Under the pieces are notes generated by a model. The model saw nothing but the letters and a program-made list of their open reading frames with translations. It did no database searches and was not told the DNA's origin. DNA of 64,000 nt from Lampris incognitus. Lineage: Eukaryota > Chordata > Actinopteri > Lampriformes > Lampridae. The position numbers were made by a program, and so were the translations under genes. The DNA lies in NCBI RefSeq assembly GCF_029633865.1, contig NC_079215.1, forward strand, positions 55,393,457 through 55,457,456. Reading direction: 5' to 3'. Position 1 is the stretch's first letter, and the number at the start of each line of letters is the position of its first letter. Below, piece by piece: positions 33,101 to 45,100 of the stretch.

Positions 33101-36100
33101 CCCTTGGCCCATGGGGCCCGGTCGGGCCTAGCCCGAAAAAGCAGCATGGAGCCACCATTGCACCCTACCCCAATGGGGTAGGGTGCAATGCAGGTCGGGT
33201 GGCAGGCAAAGGCGGGGACTGGGGAGTGCTGACTTTCGGCCTTGCAGACTGGTCCTTGGGACGTGGAATGTCACCTCTTTGGCACGGAAGGAGCCTGAGC
33301 TGTTGCGGGAGGTGGAGCGGTACCAACTATATATAGTTGGGCTCACCTCCACACACAGCATGGGCTCTGGTACCAAATTTCTGGAGAGGCGCTGGACTCT
33401 TTACTTTTCCGAAGTTGGACAAGGTGACAGGTGTCGGGTGGGTGTGGGGATACTCACAAGTCCCCGATTGTGCGCCACGATGTTGGAGTTTTCCCTGGGG
33501 AATGAGAGGGTTGCCTCTATATGACTGCGAGTCACTGCGGGGAAGGCTCTGTTGTGTGTGCTTATGCACCGAATAGCAGTTTGGAGTATCCAGCCTTCTT
33601 GGGAGTCTCTGGGTGGTGTCCTGGATAGGGTTCCACCTGGGGACTCTATAGTTCTGCTGGGGGACTTCAATGCTCACGTGGGCAATGACGGAGAAACCTG
33701 GAGGGGTGTGATTGGGAGGAACACCCTCCCCGACTGGAACCTGAGCGGTGCCTTGTTATTGAACTTCTTGTGTGAGTCATGGATTGGCCATAACAAACAC
33801 CATGTTTGAAAATAAGGTAGTTCATAAGTGTACTTGGTACCAGAACACCTTAGGCCGAAGATTGATGATAGACTTTGTGGTCGTATCATCAGATCTGCAG
33901 CCATATGTTCTGGACACTTAGGTGAAGAGCAGAGCAGAGCTGTAAACTGATCACCACCTGGTGGTGAGTTGGATCAGATGGTGGGGAAGGCTGCTGGACA
34001 GACCTGGCAAACCCAAATGTGCAGTGAGGGTGAACTGAGAATGTCTGGCGGAGGCCCCTGTCAGTGAGGTCTTCAACTCCCACTTCTGGAAGAAGTTCTT
34101 GTGTATCCCAAGGGAGGCTTGGGGTACATGCAGATGTGGCAGATAGGAGCTGTGGTCATAAGGTCATCGGTGCCTGTCAAGGTGGCAACCTAAGAACTTG
34201 AACCTAAGAACCACTGGTGGACACTGGCAGTGAGGGAAGCCATGCTTGGGTTGTTGGTTTTGTATAAAGAAAATAAAAGACACACATTTGTGTAGTCAAT
34301 GAGAGAAATTGTCTTCTACTTTCCTGCAATTCCTACATCCTCATTGAGAAACAACTTAAAAAAATGTTCAGCAATGGTGTCATAGAGCCATCCTGTTCTG
34401 CTTGGGGGCCTCCCCAGTGGTTTTGGTCCCGAAAAAGCAAAGATCTCTCCACTTCTGCGTGGACTTTAGGGGTCTCAATGCTAAAACACACTACAATGCT
34501 TTTGCTGCCAGACCCTAAATTAACGGCGGCTTTTCATTTTGACACGGAAGAAGTTGAGTTTGGCGGTTGTCGTGCATAGACCAAGAAGAAGAAAAAAAGC
34601 ATTCATGATGAAGAAGAAGAACGATAAAAGGAGCTCACGACGGGAGAGAGGGAGAGTGTGCCGTGAGCTGCAGATGCGTGCTAATTGAGAGCCAACTAGT
34701 CACAATTAAACCAAAACTGGAGCGCGGAGAGCTTCATCTTACTGCCCGTCTACAGGGATGCCACTGGTGGGTGAGTCAATCCTTCATTGTCTTTAGAATT
34801 CACTGCTGGTTAGCATTCTGGTATTAGGCTAATCTTAAAATGGTTAGGTAATCACTCATATTGCCTCGCTGTGTACTTTATGTCATGTGTAATTCACAGT
34901 TAGCTTGAGGTTATCCATGTTCTGTGCAATTAAGTGCATGTGTATGGTTATGTATCGATTTAATTTGGTAAAAGATGTAGAATATGAGTGAGATTCATTT
35001 GGTTCATGCCCTTAAAAGAACGATTAAGTAAAAGGATAAAATGCCTTTCATTTACTGTACTTGTGGAATGGAATTAGCAATAATGGCAGCATTGCCCCCC
35101 CCTTGTTTTGTAAAGGTTTCAACCTAACAACGCAATCATCAAAAAGTTTGACAGTTGAAATAATTCAATAAAACAAGACTAAAGAAGATTGCTGTTTGAG
35201 TTGTGCCGTACATTCCCTCTGGTTGGCCAAGGCCTTTTTCAAGTTTGGGCAGGAGCTGAAGCAAATTCCCCTAAATAACTTGACAATGCTTATCCGATGC
35301 CGCTGGTGCATGAAATCTTGGGAGTCCATGCAAGGGGCCCAGTACTTTAGCTCTCTGGATCTTCAGAGTGGGTACTGGCGGGTGCCCATGGATGAGGAGA
35401 GCAAACAGAAGACCAACATGATAACTCATAAAGGCCTATTCCAATTCAAGGTCATGCCATTCGGCCTACAGAGTCACCTTCAACGTCACCGTCTTGCAAT
35501 TGATGGAAAGTGTTCTGGGGAATTTAAAGAGCATAATCTGCTTCGTCTACAGAGATGAAATCATTGTTTTCTCCAGGACTCAAGAGCGACATCTGCATGA
35601 CCTTGAGACAGTGTTCCAAAAACTCTACCAGGTCCATCTAACCCTCAGGGTAAAAAAATTCCATCTTTTCCAGACTCAACTGACCTGGACATGTAGTCTC
35701 AGGTAAAGCGGAGGAAGTAGACCCAGCAAAAGTCAACGCCATCACAGCCTATCCAAAACCCACAGATCTAAAAAGTCTCCAGAGGTTCCTGGGGCTGGTG
35801 GGCTGGCACCACAAATTCATCCCTAGGCTGGCAGACATTATGGCACCACTCAAGAAAAAATGGGTATCTTGGATGTGGTTTGCACAGTGTCAGGCTGCCT
35901 ATGAAATCCTTAAGGGCTTGTTGAAGTCACCACCAGTGCTGGCTCAGCCGATGCCACACATTAGCTTTCTGGTTCACGGTGACTAGCGATGTGGCCCTGG
36001 GGGCTGTTGAAAGAGTCATCGCCTTTGCTTCAAGAGCTCTCCATGGTGCTGAACCAAGGTATTCCACCACAGAAAAGGAATGCTTAACGTGCATGTGTGT

Positions 36101-39100
36101 GCGGTGGCAAAGTGGTGTCATTATCTAGAAGGGGAAACAGATGTTTGATGTGTTCACAGACCACAATGCTCTCGCCTGGGCATTCAACGGTCCCAAAACA
36201 CTCTCATTCCAAGTCTATCACTGGAAGGGAAAAAGGTTTCTGTAATGTCGTCCCAACGCTCTGTCCCATGGACCTCCACCAAAAGAGGGCAGTGTGTGTG
36301 TGGCCATCGCAAGCTCATATTGGTCTGATCTACCCAGTTCCCTTCAGGACATTGAAAAGCCTTAGCAGACTGACACCTTATGCCAAGAGCTTCATCAAAC
36401 CAGCAGTCAGCCCACACCTGGCTAGATTCACTATCAACAACAGCAAGGAGTGTTATACTGGGGTGTACCTTTTGAAGAATGGTGGATTCAAGTACCAGTT
36501 AATTATTTCTGCTTTGCTGGTGCCTGAGTTTCTGGCTTACTTCTACAACATCCCGTTTAGAGGCCATTTGGGGAGGATGAAGACGCTCCTGAAAATCCTG
36601 GAGGTGGCATGGTGGCCAACAGTCCACAAGGATGTTTGGAGTCATGTCCATGCTTGCCCTATACTTGTCAGGAGTACAAAAGCTCTAATGACAAGCCAGC
36701 TGGTCATCTCTATACAACAGAGTTCAAAGCACCAGGTAAGATGATAGGGGTGGACTTCATGGGGCCTTTCCTGTTCAGCAAAGCCCAGAATTCAGTTCTG
36801 ATGGTGGTCATGGACTATTTTAATAAATGGGTGGAGGTTTTTGCTCTGAAGGATGCAAAGATGCCAAAGGTCTATCACTTTCTTAAAAATGACATTTTCA
36901 CATGCTGGGGGGGGGGGCAGCTACCTGATGTCTGATTGGGGCCCCCAATTCACAAGCCAAGTAATGAACAGCCTGTGTGAATCCTGGGGTGTGACCCAAA
37001 AGCTCACCACAGCATACCATCCCCAGACCAATCTGACAGAGCGGGACACTTGAGACCATGATTGCCTCTTTTGTGGGAACCATCATCAAGACTGGGACCG
37101 GTGGCTGCCTGAATTCTGATTGGCTATCAACACAGCAGTACATGAGACCAATGGCATGAACCCTGCTGTGTTAGTCCTGGGTCACAACCTAAAAGGCCCA
37201 TTTGAGCATCTTATACGTCAGTCCCCTGCACATCTGCATACCAAACACTACCCTCACGCACACAAATTCTTGAGGTTGAAAGACATGCTGGTGTAGCCAA
37301 AGCCAGACAAGCCAGGTATTATAACACAAAATGCAAAGATGTACCACTTTGCAGTTGTTAATGAGTAACTAAATCCTAGATCATTTTTGTGGGTTAGCTG
37401 ACATCTACAGGTCAACAAATATATAAAGATTAAAACATAGTACGCTGGTCTTGGTACTGTGTGATGTTAGCATAGCAGGATAAACACAGCTGCAGATAAT
37501 AACATTAATAATGGATGTTTGATTTAGATGTGCCAGCACACCCAGATCAAACAGATCCATTATTATTCCTGTCCTTCAGATGAGACGTTAAAACCAAGGT
37601 CCTAACTCACTGTGGTCATTAAAGATCCCATGGTGCAATACTCCTGGAACAGGGGAAGAAATGAATACAAGACAGCTGCTGGCTCTTCATCAGCTGTATT
37701 AATCGTATTAATGACACAAAATACAAATCCCAACCTAAAACAATACTATTTAGTTACTGCACCTGCAAATATAACACATAAATTCAGACACGCACACAAG
37801 CATACATTTACACGCGCGCACACACGCGGCGGGAGTGAAGGCGCACACTGTGCATGTCTCGATCACGCGCCAACCTCATGCACACACCATGTATTCTGCG
37901 CCAGCAGCAGCCACGATCACGTGCTCACGTCACGCACACATCATGCACTCGGCACCAGTAATATACACTTCCAAACACTGTGCTCGACAAAACACACCTC
38001 GACATAGTAATAACTACACACCGTCTTCAGAGAATATACCAAAGCGAACAAACAATCACCGCCGCTTCGCACTGGTCACACACTCAACCCGCCTTGGCTC
38101 GCGGCCATGCCAGCTAGCTAACCCCTATGCTAGCGAGCCTACATTAGCGAGCCAGCCCTGCATGTACTCGACTCCGTTCCAAACTAAACATCCTTATTTG
38201 AGGTAAGCTAATGAATCCGTGGTGGTCCATAACATTTATACACCGATAATGAACTGAAATCATATATACTTTTCATCCTTACCTGGAACAGGGGAAGAAA
38301 TTATTACAAGAGAGCTGCTAGCGCTTCATCAACTGTATTAATGACGAGAGCCCCCAGCGCGCCCTCTAACCACATCTCCCCAGGCACGAACAATGGAAAA
38401 CTGATTCAGTCCTAACTAATCGATTTCAGTGTGAACCTATTTCACCCGATTATTACAATGGCACTTATCGAAAAGAGTAGGGGGTCCCCCGGTGTCCTGG
38501 TAAAATCCCCAACCTGGCTCTCTCCATCTTGCCACCTAATCATCTCCCCGTAATTAGCTCAATGATTCCTCGCTCTCCACCTCAAGCTGATGTGTGGTGA
38601 GTGTTCTGGTGCAAAATGGCTGCCGTGCATCACCCAGGTGGGTGCTACACATTGTTGGTGGTTGAAGTGAGTTACCCCCTTTAATGTGAAGCACTTTGGG
38701 TGTCAAGATAAAGCACGCTATAAATGTAATCCATTACTATTATTACTATTATCAATCTTCTTCACACCATAGTCTTCCTCTTACCAGACAGTATCGCCGA
38801 TGGCAAAGATTGATATAATACAGCCATGTTTCAAGCAGCAGTCACAGCTGGCATCGCTGTGCAGCGAGAGGTGTGGTGCCACACACTCTTTGGTATCACA
38901 TTACCAATGAGACACATATTCATACATTTTATCTGAGTCAAATCAAATCATCAACGATGGTGGTTTCAACTCTAATTAGCAAAAATCAAGTTCAATGTGT
39001 TTTTTTTTGTTTTTTTTTCCCTCTTGTTCTCCCAACTATATCCGGCCAATTACCCCACTCTTCTGGTGATGTTTTTTTTTCTGTGTCATGCCAGATATTT

Positions 39101-42100
39101 GGCCTATCCCACTTGGAATTACATGACACCTCTATTTACAAAACATACATCTTCCAGCATTGCATATACAAAGCATGTGAGTGTGTGGTAATTGCAGCAG
39201 TTTCTGAGCGCTCCAAATCCACGAGATCCATTCAAGATAAAACTGAGTTGCCAGTGCTTTGTGTCAGCACCTTTCTCATTGCCAAACAAATAACCTGGCC
39301 TTTGACTACTCATGTTGTTGTACCAGTTGGTAAATCAGTTGTGCAAGATTTGCCTGCCATATCTAATAGTTAACCACAACAACTTTGCTTCCTCTTCAAA
39401 CTCACCGCTATTTGCCTTACTGCCACGCATTTGGCTGCTAGTCTGAGGATGTAAACTACATGACTCTGCCAGGAAAGTCCTATCTAACAAAAACCACCAA
39501 CAGCAGCAATTACAAAATCATACATGGTTTGGATTTGCATGGATTAGCAATTGTCTCAGACATACCAAAAGAAAGTGTCAAAAAGACATTTTGTTGCATG
39601 TTTACAATTGTGATTTAAATGTAACGCTCCACATTAAAGGCTTTCATAATGGATTTATTCCGTTATTCTCTGTACAGACTTTATCTTGTTGATGGGGGGG
39701 CTGTAGCCTACACCGGCATGGCTGTAAGGCTGGGTGACATAGTGGACAGTGTGTGCTGGTCTGGGTTGAGATTACGGGGTAGCTAAGGGAAGCTCAGCTC
39801 CCCTGAAAAGGACATGAGCTCCTCTGAAAGCATACTTTGAGGAAATTTAGAGGGAGCTCTGAAACATCATCCATGTTTGTGTCACAGGTTATAGACTTTT
39901 ATTTTTATGTACATTAAGGTTCCTGAAATGAATAAAAATAGTAATCGAAAGAACATAATAATAATAATAATAATAATAATAATATGCCAATGTTGTGTTT
40001 ATTTGCATTACATTCCAATGTCCGCTTCCGGTGTGGGAAGATGGTGGCGCGAATTCACGTTTGCGGCGGCCTCACCCAGTATCGTCCATGCAGTGTCTTT
40101 GTCCACATCTGCGTCTAAGTTTTGTCTTCGTCTGATGGCTGGGAGAGCTGGCGCTGGATCAGCTGGGAGAACTTGGTCTGCTGCATCCTGTGGGCCCAGG
40201 GACCACGGCCCTGCCCGGAGCTGTGCCCGAAGAGGTAACACCGAGGACGGTCTGTCAGGGCGCGGAAGCAGGGCAGGCTAAGCTAACTGCTAGCCCATGC
40301 AGACCGGCAGTTCTGATAACCCCAAGGGCAGTCTGGCAGTGGCCTTGCCTGGCGTTGATTGTAGTGTTTTTGGTGTCGTCGTGTGGAGAGGTGTGTCGAG
40401 GGTGTCTGGCTGGGGGAGCTGGCGTTGGATCGGCTGAGGGGCGGTCTGACAGGAGGCGGAAGTTGGGCGGGTTAAGCTAACTGCTAAACCATGCAGACCG
40501 TCAGTCATCCTGGCTGGCGTTCGTTCCCTTGGACAGGGATTTTTTTTGTTTAGTTTGGATATATGTATTAGTTTGGATCTTTGTGTTGGTTTGGCTATGT
40601 GTGTTCTTGTAGTTATTGGATATGTTTTTGTCTTTGTGTTGCACTGATGTGGGCTGGGGGAAATTATATTTCGTTTCATTTCATGTGTTCCTGATCTTGA
40701 TCCTGTTCCTGATTCTGAATTTCCGAACATTTGCCTCCACTATAACAAACACAATACTGCGTCTATTCCTGCTGTGGCCATCCATGTCTGGCAGCGCTCT
40801 CAAATCCCTACGTTTACGTCACCACTTGAACTGCCCTGTAGTTGCTTCCGATTTCAGTTAAGAATCAGGGAATTACTTGCTTGAGCTGTGTGTTTGTGAG
40901 GACTGGCCCTAGCCATATTTACTATTGTAACACGCACGGACAAGTAGACACGTTAGCCCTTGGCTAACGGGTCGGACCCTTTAGTCGACTGGTTAACGTT
41001 GTCGCCCGTGGTGCGGAATACACGAGTTCGCGTCCCGGCTGTGGCGGTTCTCGACTGCCCACCTGAGTTTGCTACACTATTAACGTTTTTTGTTATGATT
41101 GTTATGTGATTCTGTTTCCTAACTGCGATGCATTCTGTTTCTATCAGATAAGACTTTCATGATGTAGGCTAGGCTAGCCTATAATATAGGCAATGTGTGG
41201 CATGTGTGCTATGCAGCTGAACCCCGTATGCTGTAACTTCAGAATCAGAATCAACATCATTTTGTAATTTCATTTCATGCTCCTGTGCACATGAAATGAA
41301 ACGAAACATCGTTTCACCAGCCCGCAGCAGTGCAACACAAAGACAAAAACACATATCCAAAAACTACAAGAACACATATATCCAAACCAACACATATATC
41401 TAAACTAAAACAAAAATTTAAAAAAAAATCACTGTCCAGGAAAATGAATGCCAGCCAGGATGACTGTCAGAACTGCCGGTCTGCATGGGCTAGCAGTTAG
41501 CTTAGCCTGCGTCGCTTCCGCATCCTGCCAGACCGTCCTTGGTGTTTCCTCTTTGGGCGCAGCTCAGGTCAGGGCAGTGGTCCTTGGGTCCATAGGACGC
41601 AGCAGACCAAGCTCCCTCAGCCGATCCAATGCTAGAGTTCTCCAAGCCAGACACCTTCGATACACCTCCCCGCGCTCAGCATGACGACACTAAAAACACA
41701 GTCAAGGCTAGGCGAGGCTGCCTCCAGGCCGCCCTCGGTGTTATCGTAACTGCCAGTCTGCATGGGCTAGCAGTTAGCTTAGCTTGCCCCGCTTCTGCGT
41801 CCTGTCAGACCGCCCTTGGTGTTACCTCTTCAGGCACAGCTCCAGGCAGGGCCGTGGTCCCTGGGCCCACAGGATGCAAGCAGACCAAGCTCTCCCAGCC
41901 AATCCAGCGCCAGCTCTCCCAGCCATCAAAGGAAGACAAACTTAGATGCAGACGTGGACAAAGACACTGCATGGACGGTACTGGGTGAGGTCGCCGCAAA
42001 CATGAATTCACGCCGCCATCTTCCCACACCGGTACTGGGTGAAGCCGCTGCAAAAGTGAATTTGCGCCGACATCTTCCCACACCAGTTATATCTTGTGTG

Positions 42101-45100
42101 GTATTGATTATCATTTTATTTAGGCCTGTGGTTTTTCAATTCTATCTTTCCAAGGTGTTGAACAAAAGTGTGATGGGTACTATATTATGGTGTATTAGTG
42201 ATGTTGCCTCCAGGATGTTTTGCTATGCAGTAGGCATTTGTGTGTGGTTTTCAGAGTGTGGCTGTTGTCTTGCTAGCCTACGTTTTGTGCAAGACCAACA
42301 GTTGAGGCTGTGGGCATGTTCCCATGTTGTCATTTGATGTAACCTAGGTCTGGCCTGTTTAGAAGTGTAGCGCAAACCACTGGCCAATTCACTTGGTGGA
42401 TATTTTTTGTCGTTGTTGCTCGAGTGATATAAAAACATCCCAACGGTGACTTGTTTTTCTGTCTCTTTGTGTTACCTGCATGGCTAGGTTTTCTCTGTAT
42501 GAAGTGAAACATTATTGACACAGTATTAACTGTATATAGTAACAGTAGAATGTTTTTCGCAGTAACCCTATAACTGACCATGCACGTCCATACTGCACCG
42601 GAAAATATGGCTCCCCTGCAAGCCACTGGTGCTGATTCATCGCAGGACACACCCTGACACACTCTCATATACGTTTACACCTATGGTCAATTTCAACTCT
42701 GCCATTCACCTTCAAAGCATGCTGGAGAATGATTTTGATTTTTTTCTAAATTTTGAGATACTGTATTGATCCCTGTGGAGAAATTACGTTTGGCATTTAA
42801 CCAATCCTAGCTGTGTAGCTAAGAGCAGTAGGCAGCCTCCGTGCAGCACCTGGGGACCAACTCCGGTTCGTCTTGCCATGCCTCGGTCAAGGGCACAGAC
42901 AGGAGTATTAACCCTAACATGCATGTCTTTTTTTGATAATTTTATCATGGATGATGTAAGGAGTAGAGGTGAAGAAGAAATATGAGTTTAAATACTAGGG
43001 GTCAACTGTTCAAAGTAATGGGGAGTGCGGAAGAGAGGTGAAGAAGGGCGTACAGGCAGGGTGGAGTGGGTGGAAGAGTGTCAGGGGTGATTTGCGACAG
43101 AAGGGTACCAACAAGAGTTAAAGGGAAGGTTTACAAGATAGTTGTGAGACCAGCTATGTTGTATGGTTTGGAGACAGTGGCACTGATGAAAAGACAGGAG
43201 GCAGAGCTGGAGGTGGCAGAGTTGAAGATGACGATCCTTTTTCTACAAGATCAAAAAGGTCAGGTCATATAGAGAAAGATGAAGGCTTACTGTGATGACA
43301 GACTCTCTCGTGGTGAGTTCCCTTGGCATGGGAAGCGACAGTCATCGAGGTCAGACTCTGGGGAAGAAAAAGCAAAACATGAATGCTGTCTTGTCAACAA
43401 AACATCAGGTCTACTGAGATTTATGAACAGATTTGTGTTAGAATTCAGCAAAGCCAAAGGTTAAAGCTACAATCCTGAGATTGTCCTTTTGCTGAATTTA
43501 CTAACAGCTATCTTACTGGTAATTGCATTGGTGTGGAAACACTCCAAATCACAGAGATCCATATGAAATGAAACAGAGTCACCATTGTAGCTGTGTGAGC
43601 ACCTTTCCCACTACCGAATAAAAAATATGGTTGGACCTGAGTTTAAATAATTGATATTATAGTATCTGTTGGAAAAGGTCCTCTGTCTGCTTGGCCTGCA
43701 TTATCTATTTGTTAGCTGCAGCGACTTGCGACTTGCTGCTAGCCGTCTTTTTTTGGCGCCACTGCGCCATCCAAAGGTCGGAGGATGCCATCACACAATT
43801 ACAAGGCTCACTGGCATGCAAAGACTGGGGCATTTTGCAAGGCTGGATAACAGAGTATCACTTATCACTGACTATATCAATTTCTGCATCACCATTACCA
43901 TACCCACAAAACTTTTAGAAATGATCCTAACTTCAAGCCCTGGATTACCTCCCATATTAAGCACAGCCCAAAAAAAAAAGCAGAATGCATTTCAGCACAG
44001 GGACTGGTCTTCCCTTAAAGCAATTAACAAACAGATCAAGAATTACATTATTAAGGCCAAACTCAAATATAAGGACAGACCGGAGCAGGGGTTTAGCAAT
44101 GTGAACACAAAACAAGCCTTTCATAAAGTAAGAACACTAACTGGTTATAAATCAATACAAGATCATTCCACAGTGACAGACCCCACCACGCTGAACACCT
44201 TCTACGCACAGTTTGATATCCACAACCACTCTGCTGCCTGTGAGAAGCTGCTTAGTGTCCTCCCCTCTTGTGAGCCAACACACCCACCATTCACAATGGA
44301 GGATGTCCGATAGTAGCTGGGCAGGCGCAAAACTGACAAGGCACCGGGGCCAGACGGCATCCCGGCTAGGAAGCTCAAGCTCGGCGCCATGGAGCTCTCC
44401 CACATCCTCTACTCCAAGTTCTGGGAATCCTATAGGACAGCATCCATTCCCACCGTCTGGAAAACATCCACCATTATAACGGTACCCAAGAAACCCCACC
44501 CCTCTGAACCTAACCACTATCGACTGGTTGCACTCACCCAAATAGTCATGAAATACCTGGAAAAACTGATCCTGCACACTATTCTACCAGCTGTCAGTCC
44601 ACGGCTGGACCCATATCAGTTTGCCTACAGGGCTGAACAGGGGACAGAAGATGTTGTGGCATGTCTCCTCCACTTCTCCAACATCTGGTATCACCTGGCA
44701 GCTTCACTTTGATTCTCTTCATCGGCTATAGCTCTGCCTTCAGTACAATTCAATGCCACCAGATGATCAGGAAACTCCACCTCAACATCGCTCCACTCCT
44801 CATCCACTGGGCCCACAACTTCTTTAGCAAAAGACCACAGGCTGTAAGAATAGGCACAGTAACATGATCAACCATCATCACCAACACCAGAGCCCCTCAG
44901 GACTGTGTCCTCAGTCCCTTTTTCTACACTCTACACAAACGACTGCATCAGCCCTTCACCCATCACCACTTATTACAAATACTCTAATGATACTGCCACA
45001 CGGGGACTATGACTATTTAGTAGTCCTAGCAGTATCCTGTATCCCATCATTATTGATGCTCTGTACAGATCACCTAAGGCATCGAATATTTTTATCACTG

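Noticed and set aside
37835-38206. 123-codon His/Thr-rich ORF as a gene
   Set aside because: It is driven by CA-rich simple sequence inside an unidentified insertion.
43669-44313. 214-codon ORF as a host gene
   Set aside because: It continues into RT blocks ([13 protein letters not shown]) and is the spacer of a LINE.
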